Assembly: GCA_018269075.1 (NCBI GenBank)
Contig: JAFDVJ010000012.1
Coordinates: 129,187 to 193,186 of the forward strand
Length of the DNA: 64,000 nucleotides
From: Acidobacteriota bacterium
GTDB taxonomy: Bacteria > Acidobacteriota > Blastocatellia > Pyrinomonadales > Pyrinomonadaceae
Direction: 5' to 3'
Below, in pieces: positions 27,527-36,506 of the stretch; the first letter of the stretch is position 1; every line of letters begins with the position of its first letter. The translations under genes and the position numbers were made by a program. The notes beneath the pieces were generated by a model. That model saw only the letters and a program-made list of their open reading frames with translations, ran no database searches and was not told the origin of the DNA.

Positions 27527-28089
27527 CAGTCGCGGACGCAGCCTTCGAGTCTGCTTTTCAGGCGGCAGACGCGGATGCGCAGCGTGTTGAGCGAAACGGC
27601 GAGGCTTTCGGCGAGCCGTTTGCGCGTCGCGATCATCGTCCGCTCGTCGGTGTCGTAGTACGCGATCAGCAGCCGCCGTGTTTCGGCGTCGAACGTGCCG
27701 AGACATTTTTCGAGACACGTGAACCGCCGGTCGCCGGCGGCGTCCGGTTCGGCCGTTTCGCGGGCGGCGATCCCGGCGGCGGCCGGATTTTCGTCGATCG
27801 ATTCGGCGAAAACCGCCGGATTCCGGCGCGATTCCTTGAAGACGAAGCGCGCGACCGTCGCCGCGTAGGCCGTCACGTTCTGAATCTCTTCGCCCTCGCC
27901 GATCTTTTTCAGGAGGCGGTCGAAGACCGTGTCGGCCAGCTCTTCCGGCGTCTCGCAGCCGCGCCACTCGAAAAATCTGACGAGCCGCGCGCGCAGCGCT
28001 TCGTAGCTCGCGCCGGCCGCCTCGCGATCCGAAGCGTCGAGCAGGGCCAGAAGTTTTTCGAAACTGTTCTGCGAAACGGAATCTGCCAC
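27505..28089 (-). CDS. ECF-like sigma factor of the CHAT/anti-sigma cluster
   Basis: 194 aa, GTG start. Region 2-like segment (about 15-85: EALRARLVRFFEWRGCETPEELADTVFDRLL, then VTAYAATVARFVFKESRR) and region 4 (about 125-185: FDAETRRLLIAYYDTDERTMIATRKRLAESL, SLNTLRIRVCRLKSRLEGCV). It is more divergent than the other two sigma factors here. The last codons (NGSGE, stop) are read from the heptamer array, so the original C-terminus may have been changed. It is followed by the anti-sigma gene and preceded by the CHAT gene on the same strand. Confidence 0.85.
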   Translation of the reverse strand: MADSVSQNSFEKLLALLDASDREAAGASYEALRARLVRFFEWRGCETPEELADTVFDRLLKKIGEGEEIQNVTAYAATVARFVFKESRRNPAVFAESIDENPAAAGIAARETAEPDAAGDRRFTCLEKCLGTFDAETRRLLIAYYDTDERTMIATRKRLAESLAVSLNTLRIRVCRLKSRLEGCVRDCCNGSGE

Positions 28090-28111
28090 TTTTATCGTTT
28101 AAACTCAAGAA

Positions 28112-28268
28112 CAGTTTAGAATTAAGAATTAAAAATTAAAAATTAAAAATTAAAAATCTGAAAGAATCCCGTTAAAAAAAAAGGAGCCGTCTCGACGGTC
28201 TCCCAATTTTTATTATTTTTAATTTTTAATTTTTAATTTTTAATTCTTAATTCTTAATTCTTAATTCC
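28112..28268. repeat. Facing inverted heptamer arrays (TTAAAAA/TTTTTAA)
   Basis: Arrays based on AATTAAA/TTAAAAA (28112-28157) face TTTTTAA/TTCTTAA arrays (28208-28266). They flank the terminator of the CHAT gene. Another unit sequence, same 7-bp period and facing layout as elsewhere. Confidence 0.9.
28173..28204 (-). terminator. Rho-independent terminator after the CHAT gene
   Basis: Minus-strand GGAGACCGTC/GACGGCTCC stem with one bulge and GA loop, followed by nine T. It separates the CHAT gene from the sigma gene, so the two may be transcribed separately. Confidence 0.8.
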
Positions 28269-28273
28269 CCGGT

Positions 28274-31105
28274 TTATTTCCATTCGCCCTGAATCGTGAA
28301 GCCGGCCCAGAAATACGGCGCGCGGAAACGCGGGATCTGCCGGATTTCGGTCTGGGCGGCGCGGAGCGCGGCCGCCGGCGCGAGTTTTTTCTGGAGCAGG
28401 TTTCGATAGAAGATCTTCATAAACTCGGCCGTCGCGGCGTCGTCGACCTTCCACAAACTCGACACGATCCGTTTCGCGCCGGCGTAGAGAAAGCCGCGCG
28501 TGAGCCCGATCAGGCCCTCGCCGCGAACGTCCTTGCCGAGCGCCGTCTGACAGGCCGAAAGCACGACCAACTCGCTGTTGAGATTGAGATTATAGATCTG
28601 ATTGAGCCGCAGAAACCCGTCCCGCGGGCGGCCGTCGCGATCGAAGAGCGAGAGCACGAGGCCGGAGAATTCGGGCCGCGAAGTGTCGAGCAGGCCGTGC
28701 GTCGCGAAATGCAGAATGCGGTATTTGCCGAGATTCCGGTCGGTCACGTTTTCGCGGCTCGCATCGAAATCGACGTTCAGATCGACCTCCGTTTTCGGCA
28801 CGAACGCCGAGATGTTGCGGGCTTCGACGCGCGACGAGAGCAGGCGCGGAAAGCCGCCGTTCAGATCGAAATCGCGCAGCACGCGGCCGAATTCCGAACC
28901 CTTTTCCGATGGATTGACGTTTTTCGCGACCGCCGCGACCCGCGCGTCGTTCGCGTCGAAAACCGCGTCGGCAAAGATCGCGAGCGTTTTTTCGGGCGTT
29001 TTGGCGGCCGCCGCGTCGCGCCGGATCTCGGCCAGCACGTTCGCCGACGGCAGCACGACGAGCTCGCTGCCGGCGACCGCGTCGAGCGCGGCGAACGGGA
29101 TGAACTGCAGAATTCCGTCGGCGACGATCGCCGCGCGCCGGTTTTTGAGTTTTTCGGCGACCGGCGCGAGCAGCACCGCGTCGAGCGCCTTCGCGAGCTC
29201 GCCGGTCTTCGCCGCGTCCGCGCTGTTGTGCCTGACGACCGCTTCGTAAAAGGCCTTGGCTTTGGTTTCGATCTCGCGGCGCGGCGGCAGGACGAAAAGC
29301 TCGGTCGAATCCTTCGTCACCAGCCACAGAAACGAGCGCGCCGTGCCGAGCTTGTATTCGAGCAGCACGGTGTCGCCGCCGAGCAGATTTCCGACGTCTT
29401 TGGCCGAGAGCGCGGCGGTCTGCCGGAGATCGGCGTAACGCGGGCTTTCGAGCCGGATTTTGGCCTGCAGATTGTCGAACTCGGTCGTCAGCGAAGTGAT
29501 CTCGTCGGTCAGTCTGGAAATCTGTTCGGGCGTCGATTTGCCGCTCAAAAGCTGCGTTCGCTGGCGGTATTTCGCGTTCAGCGCGTCGAGCAGATCGGCC
29601 TCGCGCTCGACCAGTTTTTCGTCGACGCCCTGCCTGACGTTGACGCGCGCTTCCTGCAGCAGCTCGACGAGGCTCCGCGAGCGCGCGCGTTCGCTGATCT
29701 CGAACGCGAGCCCGGCGTCGGCGGCGAGCTTCGATTTCTCGAACCGCGCGACGAGCAGCTCGGTGTAGAGCTCGTAAAACTCCTGAACGGTCGAAAAATA
29801 CGCGGTCCGCAGCTCGGGGCTGACGAGCTCGCCGCGCACCTGTTCGATGATCCGCAGACCGCGTTCGATGTTGTCGATCGCCTTCGGCAGATTGCCGTTT
29901 TCCCGCTCGGCGAGCGCGAGCCAGTAAAGCGAATCGGCCTCGCCGCGCCGGTCGCCGAGCTGCGCCGTGAGCGCGTTCGTCCGCGTGAAATAATCGACGG
30001 CCTTCATTTTATCGCCCGATTCCCAAAAGGCCCGGCCGAGATTCCGCAGACTGACGGCCTCGCCCGCCCGGTCGCCGTTCGTCTGGCGCAGAACCAGTCC
30101 CTGCTGGAAAAAATCGATGCTTTTCGCGTAATCGCCGAACTCCAGATAAACGTGGCCGAGATTGTTGAGCGACGTCGCCTCGCCGCGCTGGTCCTTGACC
30201 TCGCGCCGGAGGACGAGCGACTGTTCGAAATACTCCTGCGCCTTCGGCAGATTTTTGAGCAGCAGGTGCGACATCCCGAGATTGTTGAGATTGATCGCCT
30301 CGCCGCGCCGGTTTTTCGTTTCGCGCTGCAGATTCAGGGCCTGATTGAGATAAAAAACCGCCGTTTCGTATTCGCCGAGAATGTTGTAGTTGACGGCCAG
30401 ATTATTGAGCGCCGTGCCCTCGTACTGGCGGCTGCCGATCTCGCGCGCGAGCGCCAGTCCCTGCAGATAATAGTTCAGATCGTTTTGAATCTCGCCGAGC
30501 TGTTCGTAAAGCAGGCCGATCGACAGCAGCCCGATCGTTTCCCAGATCTTGTCCTTTTTGATCTTCGAGAGCGCGATGATCTCGCGAAATTTTTCGAGCG
30601 CCTGGCGGCGGCTCTCGCGCGTCGCCTTCTGGCGCAGCGGAACCGTTTCGTTGGCGAGCTTCGTGATCCGCACGGCCGCCTCGTTGATCGCCGCGTCCTC
30701 GGGCACGGTCGGCCGAATCTCGGCCAGTTTGACGACGTAGCGGCCGGCCGCCGCGCGCGGGTCGGCGGGCGAGATCTCGACGCGGTAATCGCCGGCGTCG
30801 GCGGCCGTCACGAGCATCAGATCGCTGCCCTGCAGACCGCTCGGGCTTTCGGTCTCGATGAACCGCTCGCCCGACGGGCGAAGGGCGGCCAGCGAAACGT
30901 CGACGCCGCGCTGTTCGACCTCGATCCGCGCCGTCTGGCCGGCGCCGATCGTCACCGTGAAGGCGTGCGTCTCGCCGCCCTTGATCTCGCGTTCGACCGG
31001 CTGGTTCAATTCGAGCCGCGGCGCGTCCTGCGCGAAGCCGGCGAGCGCCGCGCCGAGCAACAGAAAAAAAGAGACAAAGGCTTTCGGAAAAAATCGGTTC
31101 GGCAT
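28274..31105 (-). CDS. Secreted TPR-CHAT (caspase-like) protein
   Basis: 943 aa. Signal peptide (ends GFAQ), an N-terminal pre-peptidase-like beta domain (about 28-130), about eight TPR units (about 165-440; GTALNNLAVNYNILGEYETA and repeats), a helical linker, and a CHAT domain (about 600-943). The cysteine-peptidase dyad is present: His near 803 in ILHFATHGLLD and Cys near 852 in VVLSACQTALG. CHAT domains belong to clan CD with caspases and separase. Export puts the catalytic domain outside the cytoplasm, where it could reach the outer part of the anti-sigma protein encoded two genes downstream. Substrate unknown. Confidence 0.93.
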   Translation of the reverse strand: MPNRFFPKAFVSFFLLLGAALAGFAQDAPRLELNQPVEREIKGGETHAFTVTIGAGQTARIEVEQRGVDVSLAALRPSGERFIETESPSGLQGSDLMLVTAADAGDYRVEISPADPRAAAGRYVVKLAEIRPTVPEDAAINEAAVRITKLANETVPLRQKATRESRRQALEKFREIIALSKIKKDKIWETIGLLSIGLLYEQLGEIQNDLNYYLQGLALAREIGSRQYEGTALNNLAVNYNILGEYETAVFYLNQALNLQRETKNRRGEAINLNNLGMSHLLLKNLPKAQEYFEQSLVLRREVKDQRGEATSLNNLGHVYLEFGDYAKSIDFFQQGLVLRQTNGDRAGEAVSLRNLGRAFWESGDKMKAVDYFTRTNALTAQLGDRRGEADSLYWLALAERENGNLPKAIDNIERGLRIIEQVRGELVSPELRTAYFSTVQEFYELYTELLVARFEKSKLAADAGLAFEISERARSRSLVELLQEARVNVRQGVDEKLVEREADLLDALNAKYRQRTQLLSGKSTPEQISRLTDEITSLTTEFDNLQAKIRLESPRYADLRQTAALSAKDVGNLLGGDTVLLEYKLGTARSFLWLVTKDSTELFVLPPRREIETKAKAFYEAVVRHNSADAAKTGELAKALDAVLLAPVAEKLKNRRAAIVADGILQFIPFAALDAVAGSELVVLPSANVLAEIRRDAAAAKTPEKTLAIFADAVFDANDARVAAVAKNVNPSEKGSEFGRVLRDFDLNGGFPRLLSSRVEARNISAFVPKTEVDLNVDFDASRENVTDRNLGKYRILHFATHGLLDTSRPEFSGLVLSLFDRDGRPRDGFLRLNQIYNLNLNSELVVLSACQTALGKDVRGEGLIGLTRGFLYAGAKRIVSSLWKVDDAATAEFMKIFYRNLLQKKLAPAAALRAAQTEIRQIPRFRAPYFWAGFTIQGEWK

Positions 31106-31139
31106 ATTTATTTCAAGATTTTAACATTGCTGTCAAGGG

Positions 31140-31171
31140 ATTTCGGATTTCGGATTTCGGATTTCGGATTT
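31140..31171. repeat. Heptanucleotide array (GGATTTC)n
   Basis: About four units upstream of the CHAT gene, single orientation, directly after TTGACAG on the other strand. Confidence 0.85.
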
Positions 31172-31233
31172 TGTTGGCGGCGGCGCGGCGGCGTTATAAT
31201 CTGAAGGTGCTTTATATCAAGGAGGGTTAGTCA

Positions 31234-31701
31234 ATGAAAATCTTTTCACGTCTTTTGCTCCCGCTTATCGGGCTTTGTTTTTTTTCCGGCTGCAGCGTCA
31301 GCGTCAATCAGGCGAACGGCAATTCCGCGCCGCCGGTCAACAGCAAAACGCCGCCGGCCGCGACGCCGGCCGCGACCGGCGCCGGCGCGCGGTGGAGCGT
31401 CGTCGTCTGCACGTCGCGCGCGAAAACGGTGACGCTGGCGGCCGGGCCGGCGGCCAACGACAGCGAGGTTTTCGCGACCTGGAAAGCCGGTTCGGCGCAG
31501 CGCGTCTTCGATCTGCCGGCGCGCGTCCAGAACCTGACGCAAATCTATTTCAAGGCGAGCGGCTCGGAGAAAAATCAGGTCGAAACCTGCGTGCTCTACG
31601 ACGGCAAGCCGAAAAAACGCGTCGAATTCGACGATCAGGAAGACGACGTCGTGAGCGCGACCGACACCGACGAAACTGACCGATGCCGCTGCGTCAACTG
31701 A
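31234..31701 (+). CDS. Small lipoprotein of unknown function
   Basis: 155 aa with AAGGAGGGT before the ATG. Signal peptide and lipobox FSGC (Cys about 20), Asn/Pro/Ala-rich linker to about 50, then a compact domain with Cys residues in VVVCTSR and VETCVLYDG that could pair. An acidic tail (DDQEDDVVSATDTDETD) and final CRCVN follow. No family recognised. It stands alone, divergent from the CHAT gene. Confidence 0.75.
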   Translation: MKIFSRLLLPLIGLCFFSGCSVSVNQANGNSAPPVNSKTPPAATPAATGAGARWSVVVCTSRAKTVTLAAGPAANDSEVFATWKAGSAQRVFDLPARVQNLTQIYFKASGSEKNQVETCVLYDGKPKKRVEFDDQEDDVVSATDTDETDRCRCVN

Positions 31702-31845
31702 CCGGGCAGCGGCCGAAAAATCTCGAAAATCAGGACTTGCGGTAATTCTCGGGCGGCCGTTATGTAACGCGGCCGACAGTCGAAAATCATTGCAATCGGG
31801 CAAACTTAAAACTTATACTTTTTAAATCCCCTTGATTATCAGACG

Positions 31846-32862
31846 ATGATGAAGATTATTACGAGCCTGTTCTGCGGTCTGCTCCTCTTGCTTCCGGCCG
31901 CCGTCCGGGCGCAGTCGGAGAAGAATTTCGTCAGCGTGCCGGTCAGCGTCAGCGACCGCGAAGGGCGCTACATCGCCGGTCTGAAGAAGGAGAATTTCCG
32001 GATCATTCTCGACGGCCGCGAGCAGAAGATCTCGTTTTTCGCGCGCGAGGACGAGCCGATCAACGTCGCGCTCGTGCTCGACACGAGCGAGAGCACGAAG
32101 GGCGTGCTCGACAAGATCCGCGACGCCGCCGGGGATTTCGTCGACCTGCTCAACGAGAACGACAAATGCCTGATCGCGACGTTCGACTCGAAGGTCAAGG
32201 TGCTCGGCGGCTTCACGGCCGATCATCGCGCGCTCAAAAAATCGCTCGACAAGATTGAAAGCGACGAGCGCGAAGGGACGGTCGTCTTCAACGCCGTCGC
32301 GCAATTGGTGCGCGACGAATTCCCGAAAACCGACGGCCGCAAGGTGATCGTCCTGCTCTCGGACGGCAAGGATTTCGGAAGCTCGATCACGAAAAAGGAA
32401 TTGCTGGACGGCCTCGAGGAATCCGACGTGATGATCTACCCGATCTTTTATCAAACCGGGCGGACAACGGTCGACGCGAACGGCCGGGTTAAGAACGAAC
32501 CGCCGCCGAAAAAGGAAAAAAAGCCGAAAAAGCCGAAGGGCTATATGATCCAGATCGGCCAGCCGCAAGACGCGGGCGCGACCGATGATTATAAACTTGC
32601 CGAAGAGCTCGCGAGCCGCGAGGCGGTCGGCGTCCTGCGCGGGATGTCCGACACGACGGCCGGCCGTTTTTATATGAGCGATGCGCCGAATCTCGGCCGC
32701 GTCTTCAGGCAGATCGCGACCGAGCTGCGCCAGCAGTACCGGCTCGGCTTCGACTCGAAGACGCCGCTGACGGACGCGGCGCTCGGCGAGATCATCGTCA
32801 AGGTCGACCGCGCCGACGCGGTCGTCCACGCGCGCGGCCGCTACCGGGCGAAGAAATTGTGA
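31846..32862 (+). CDS. Secreted VWFA-domain protein, acidobacterial type
   Basis: 338 aa. Signal peptide (ends AVRAQ), a short FVSVPVSVSDREGRYIAGLKKE entry segment typical of VWFA-related acidobacterial proteins, then a VWA domain with a metal-site motif in VALVLDTSEST and VVFNAVAQLV. A Lys/Pro-rich insertion (about 215-235) interrupts the fold. The end QYRLGFDSKTPLTDAALGEI is a usual feature. Such proteins are secreted and probably bind partners through a divalent cation. First gene of a group with 32876-33424 and 33534-34826. Confidence 0.9.
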   Translation: MMKIITSLFCGLLLLLPAAVRAQSEKNFVSVPVSVSDREGRYIAGLKKENFRIILDGREQKISFFAREDEPINVALVLDTSESTKGVLDKIRDAAGDFVDLLNENDKCLIATFDSKVKVLGGFTADHRALKKSLDKIESDEREGTVVFNAVAQLVRDEFPKTDGRKVIVLLSDGKDFGSSITKKELLDGLEESDVMIYPIFYQTGRTTVDANGRVKNEPPPKKEKKPKKPKGYMIQIGQPQDAGATDDYKLAEELASREAVGVLRGMSDTTAGRFYMSDAPNLGRVFRQIATELRQQYRLGFDSKTPLTDAALGEIIVKVDRADAVVHARGRYRAKKL

Positions 32863-32875
32863 GGATTTTTTGAAA

Positions 32876-33424
32876 ATGAAGAGATTTTTTCTACTGCCCT
32901 TTGCATTGCTGTTTTTATCCGGCGCGGCGGCGGCGCAGGACTGGAACTGGCGCGTCGTCAGCGCGCGCGACGGCTCGTGGCGCGTCAACGCGCCCGGCCC
33001 GCTGACGCCCGACAAGGAAGCCGAAGCGCTCGCCAGCAAAAAAGGCAGCTATTCCTACAACGATTTTTACGGCTATTTCGGCGTCGTCTACCGCGACGCC
33101 AAAGAAAGCGTCTGGACGCTCAAGCCCGATCACAGCCGGCATTATAAAAAGGTCCGCGACGATTTCATCAAGGCGAGCCGGGGCGAGCTTCTGAGCGAGG
33201 AAAAATTCGCCAGCGGCGACGTCGCCGGCCGCAACGTGCGGATCAAAATCCCGGTCGGGCAGATGACCGATTTCGAGGGCAAATCGATCACGAAATACCG
33301 GATCGAGCGGCTCCGGATGTTCTTCGTCGGCAACCGTTTCTACCTGCTCGTCGCCGTTCTGCCGGCCGACATCGTCGACACGCCGAACGTCGACAAGTTT
33401 TTCGATTCGTTTTCGGCCAATTGA
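32876..33424 (+). CDS. Secreted hypothetical protein between two VWFA genes
   Basis: 182 aa from ATG 32876. A TTG two codons upstream has better spacing to GAGGA and is a real alternative. Signal peptide ends AAAAQ. The mature protein has WRVVSARDGSWRVNAPGPLTP and IERLRMFFVGNRFYLLVAVLPADIVD, resembling small proteins that follow VWA or sensor genes. It begins 13 bp after the VWFA gene, so co-transcription is likely. Family not assigned. Confidence 0.75.
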   Translation: MKRFFLLPFALLFLSGAAAAQDWNWRVVSARDGSWRVNAPGPLTPDKEAEALASKKGSYSYNDFYGYFGVVYRDAKESVWTLKPDHSRHYKKVRDDFIKASRGELLSEEKFASGDVAGRNVRIKIPVGQMTDFEGKSITKYRIERLRMFFVGNRFYLLVAVLPADIVDTPNVDKFFDSFSAN

Positions 33425-33432
33425 GAATTTTC

Positions 33433-33521
33433 GTTTTGAGTTCCGCCTTCAGACGGCCTTTCGTTTTTAATAAAACTCGAAGACGGTGCAGCGCCGGCCG
33501 CCTGAAGGCGGAACTCAAAAC
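33433..33521. repeat. Palindromic element with 20-bp perfect arms
   Basis: Arms 33433-33452 and 33502-33521 (GTTTTGAGTTCCGCCTTCAG and its complement) are perfect. The central 49 bp are not paired. Related single arms (GAGTTCCGTCTTA) occur at 13243-13256 and 36660-36675. It separates two co-directional genes and could act as a weak terminator. Confidence 0.85.
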
Positions 33522-33533
33522 TTCGATTTCGTT

Positions 33534-34826
33534 ATGAGACTTAAATATTTTCCGATCGTCTTCCTGTCGGCTTTCGTGTTCGCGCCGGCCGTTTTCGCCC
33601 AGAAACAGGCCGAGATCGTCGTCCTGTCGACTTATCTGCGAAAAGAACCCGATTACAAGTCGGAAAAGCTCCGGACGCTGGAAAAAGGCGCGCGGGTCGC
33701 GTTCGAGAAGGGCCGCAAGGTGACCGGCTGGACTTACGTTTCGACCGACGGCGGCGCGCTCAAGGGCTGGATTCTCGATATCACGTTCAAAGCGGTCGCC
33801 GCGAACGAAACCGCCGCCGTCAAACCCATCAGCACGCCGCCGAACCCGCCGGCGGCCGCGAAAACGGCCGCCGATCCGCCGAATCCGTCGCCGAATCCGT
33901 CGCCGACGCCCGCGGCGGACGCGCCGCCCGAAAACGACAGCGAGGTGCTCCAGATCGAGACCGAGGAAGTCTCGCTCAACGTCCGCGTCGTCAACGCCGC
34001 CAACCGGCCGGTCGGCAATCTCAGGGAATCGGCGTTCAGAGTCTTCGAAGACGGCGTCCTCCAGCCGGTGACGTCGGTTTCGACCGCCGAAGTGCCGGTC
34101 TTCAACGCGCTCGTCATCGACAATTCGCGCTCGCTCCGGACGCAGCTCTCGAAAGTCATCGAAGCCGGCAAGATCATCACCGCCGCGAACAAGCCGCTGG
34201 ACGAATCGACCGTCGTCCGCTTCGTCAGCTCCGACAAGATCGAGGTCGTCCAGAACTTCACGTCGAAAAAAGCGCTCGTCGACAACGCGCTCGACAACCT
34301 CTTCGTCGAGGGCGGGCAGACGGCGATCGTCGACGCCGTCTACCGGACGGCCGAGATGATCGAAAAATACCAGAACTCGCAGAAAAAGGAAGACATCAAG
34401 CTGCGCGCGCTGATCCTCGTCACCGACGGCGACGACCGCGGCAGCCGGACGGACGAAAAACAGCTGTTCGAGCTGCTTCGAAATTCCTACGTGCAGATCT
34501 ACGCGATCGGCTTTACCGACGGTCTGAGCGACGCGAAAGACACGGAAACCGGCGTCAGCCGCCGCGAAAAGGCGCGCGCGTTTCTGACGCGGCTCGCCGC
34601 GGAAACCGGCGGCAAGGTCTATTTTCCCGAATCGCCCGACGCGCTCGCGAAGATCGCGGCCGAGATTTCCGGCGAGCTGCGGACGCAGTACGTCGTCTCG
34701 TACGCGCCGACCAACAACGCGCGCGACGGCGGTTTCCGGCAGATCAGGGTCGAAGTGACCGACGGCGCGGCCGGCGAAAAGCGGACGGCGATCACGCGAA
34801 CGGGCCGGAACGCGGGGAAGCCGTGA
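33534..34826 (+). CDS. Secreted SH3b plus VWFA protein
   Basis: 430 aa from ATG 33534 (MRLKYFPIVFLSAFVFAPAV); an in-frame codon upstream lies inside the palindrome and is rejected. Signal peptide, SH3b-like domain (about 25-90: VVLSTYLRKEPDYKSEKLRTLEKG... GGALKGWIL), Pro-rich linker with NPSPNPSPTP (about 100-130), then an acidobacterial VWFA domain (about 140-430) with FNALVIDNSRSLR and VEGGQTAIVDAVYR. The SH3b module may anchor it to peptidoglycan. Third gene in the VWFA group. Confidence 0.88.
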   Translation: MRLKYFPIVFLSAFVFAPAVFAQKQAEIVVLSTYLRKEPDYKSEKLRTLEKGARVAFEKGRKVTGWTYVSTDGGALKGWILDITFKAVAANETAAVKPISTPPNPPAAAKTAADPPNPSPNPSPTPAADAPPENDSEVLQIETEEVSLNVRVVNAANRPVGNLRESAFRVFEDGVLQPVTSVSTAEVPVFNALVIDNSRSLRTQLSKVIEAGKIITAANKPLDESTVVRFVSSDKIEVVQNFTSKKALVDNALDNLFVEGGQTAIVDAVYRTAEMIEKYQNSQKKEDIKLRALILVTDGDDRGSRTDEKQLFELLRNSYVQIYAIGFTDGLSDAKDTETGVSRREKARAFLTRLAAETGGKVYFPESPDALAKIAAEISGELRTQYVVSYAPTNNARDGGFRQIRVEVTDGAAGEKRTAITRTGRNAGKP

Positions 34827-35305
34827 GCGGCGACGAGGAGGTTCGGGAAGAGGAGAAGGGGAGAAGGGGAGAAGGGGAGAAGAGGAGAAGGGGTGAAGGG
34901 GAGAAAGGGAGAAGAGGAGAAAAGACGGGTTGTGATCGGGGTTGTCAGGCACTTCGAACTTCTTCGCGGTTGATGATGATCGGCGACGGTTTTTATGAAA
35001 TCGGCGGGAAAGCCGTGAAAATCGGGAACTGTAAAAGTAATTGCGTAATCGAAGGAAAAAGCCGCGATAGCCGCGCGTCAAACCGGTTCGGGTGTCAAAC
35101 GGCGCGGTTCATTCGGTAAATGAAAAGACCGGCCGGCGAATGGTTGTTTTCGATCCACGAAATACACTAAAAACACTAAAAAGAAACGAATATAAATTTA
35201 GTGTTTTTGGTGTTTTTGGTGGATCGATAAACAATTGTTCGCGATTGTGAAAGTTCTGATCAAACGGCTATTTCGGCCCCGGATTCGAAAACCTCTTATC
35301 CGTCG
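34827..35305. repeat. Gene-free region: purine octamer repeat and palindromic element
   Basis: 34853-34925 is a strongly purine-only run with unit GGGAGAAG (about nine copies). 35150-35225 is an imperfect palindrome with CACTAAAAA motifs whose left flank (CCGGCCGGCGAATGGTTG at about 35128) matches the left flank in the elements at 47064 and 53921, so it is a decayed copy of that family. No gene seen. Confidence 0.8.
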
Positions 35306-35977
35306 TCAGCGTTTGCGGAACGACGCCATTTGGTCGGCGAGCCGCGTCGTTTCGGGCAGACGGTATTTGGGCGCGCAGCGGAGGACGTAATCGATCGCCG
35401 TCGCGAGGCCGATCCGGTGGCCGACCGAGACGTAAACCGGCTGGACGCCGGCGCGCGTCCGCAGGGCGACGCCGACTTCCTCGCCGCGGTGCATCAGCGG
35501 CGCGAAGCTGCCGCGCGTTTCGCCGAGGTCTTCGAACTTCCCGACGAGCAGCGATTTCGCGACGCCGACGGCCGGGACGCCGGCGAGCAGGCCGATGTGA
35601 CAGGCGACGCCGAAGCGGCGCGGGTGCGCGATGCCCTGCCCGTCGCAGAGGATCAGGTCGGGCGCGGCCGCGAGCTTTTCGAGCGCCCTGAGCGCGGCCG
35701 GCGCTTCGCGAAACGAAAGCAGCCCGGGCACGTACGGGAACGACACGGGCATTATCGATTCGGCCGATTCGACGAGTTCGAGCCCGGGAAATTTGAGGAC
35801 GACGACGACCGCGCGGCAGCGGTTCGTTTCGGGGTTGTAGCCGAGATCGATCCCGGCGACCGTTTCGACCGGTTTGTCGAAGCGGTCCTCGCGGATCACC
35901 TCGAAGGCGAGCTGTTTCTGGAGCTCGATCGCGGCCTGCGGCGACAGATTCCATTCGTGAAGCGGCGTGATTTTCAT
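35306..35977 (-). CDS. nfi: Endonuclease V
   Basis: 223 aa, typical length. Active-site segments are complete: AGIDLGYN (Asp44), VPGLLSFREAP (Glu91) and LILCDGQGIAHPRRFG (Asp112). The enzyme nicks DNA or RNA near deaminated adenine (inosine) using Mg2+. The gene is single; the stretch downstream holds repeat elements, and the M15-like peptidase gene upstream is on the same strand 86 bp away. Confidence 0.96.
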   Translation of the reverse strand: MKITPLHEWNLSPQAAIELQKQLAFEVIREDRFDKPVETVAGIDLGYNPETNRCRAVVVVLKFPGLELVESAESIMPVSFPYVPGLLSFREAPAALRALEKLAAAPDLILCDGQGIAHPRRFGVACHIGLLAGVPAVGVAKSLLVGKFEDLGETRGSFAPLMHRGEEVGVALRTRAGVQPVYVSVGHRIGLATAIDYVLRCAPKYRLPETTRLADQMASFRKR

Positions 35978-36062
35978 ATCTATCGATTTAACCAGACAAG
36001 CGAAAAGGAGGACAAGCCGCCTTCAATCTTTTTCCGCCGGTTTCGAACGCCCGTCCGCCGTT

Positions 36063-36506
36063 TCAGCGCGCCGGGACCGCAATCAGCGGCAGATCGATGT
36101 CGCGGTTCTTGCTGCCGCCGACGTTCGACGAGGTCGTGCCTTCGCGCATAAATTTGACCGTTCCCCATTCGCCGGTCGAGCCGAGCCGCGCGACGTGGAT
36201 GTGCGGGCCGGTCGTGTTGGTGTGGATGCCGTGCCAGATCACCTCGTAATTGTTCCCCGACGCGAAAAAAGCCGACGCGAAGACCTTCAGATACATATAA
36301 ACCGTCCCGTCGTCGTAACCCGACACGTGAAAATCGGCCGCCCGGTTTTTCAGGTGCATACTGGTCGGCGAGCCGCCCGGCGGCACGTAATTGCGGTCGC
36401 CGGAGGTGACGTTGACGTCGGCCTCGAAAAAATCGCAGATCGCCTGCAGCACGTTTTTGATCTCGGTGTCGGAAACGGTTTTCCCGTTGAAATTAATTGT
36501 CGCCAT
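36063..36506 (-). CDS. M15-type zinc peptidase (D,D-carboxypeptidase-like)
   Basis: 147 aa, no signal peptide. It has the zinc-site layout of peptidase family M15A: SMHLKNRAADFHV gives His51 and Asp58, and GPHIHVAR gives His102 and His104; SGDRN precedes them. These enzymes trim peptidoglycan stem peptides or act as endolysins. The lack of a signal peptide suggests export by another route or a phage/toxin origin; no such genes adjoin it. Confidence 0.85.
   Translation of the reverse strand: MATINFNGKTVSDTEIKNVLQAICDFFEADVNVTSGDRNYVPPGGSPTSMHLKNRAADFHVSGYDDGTVYMYLKVFASAFFASGNNYEVIWHGIHTNTTGPHIHVARLGSTGEWGTVKFMREGTTSSNVGGSKNRDIDLPLIAVPAR

Noticed and set aside
33288-35081. 597-residue Arg-rich frame on the minus strand
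   Set aside because: It is the reverse reading of the SH3b/VWFA gene; composition (Arg, Asp, no domains) is that of a GC-rich antisense frame.
34823-35119. Glu/Arg/Gly repeat protein from the purine tract
   Set aside because: Translation of the GGGAGAAG repeat only; no domain before or after.
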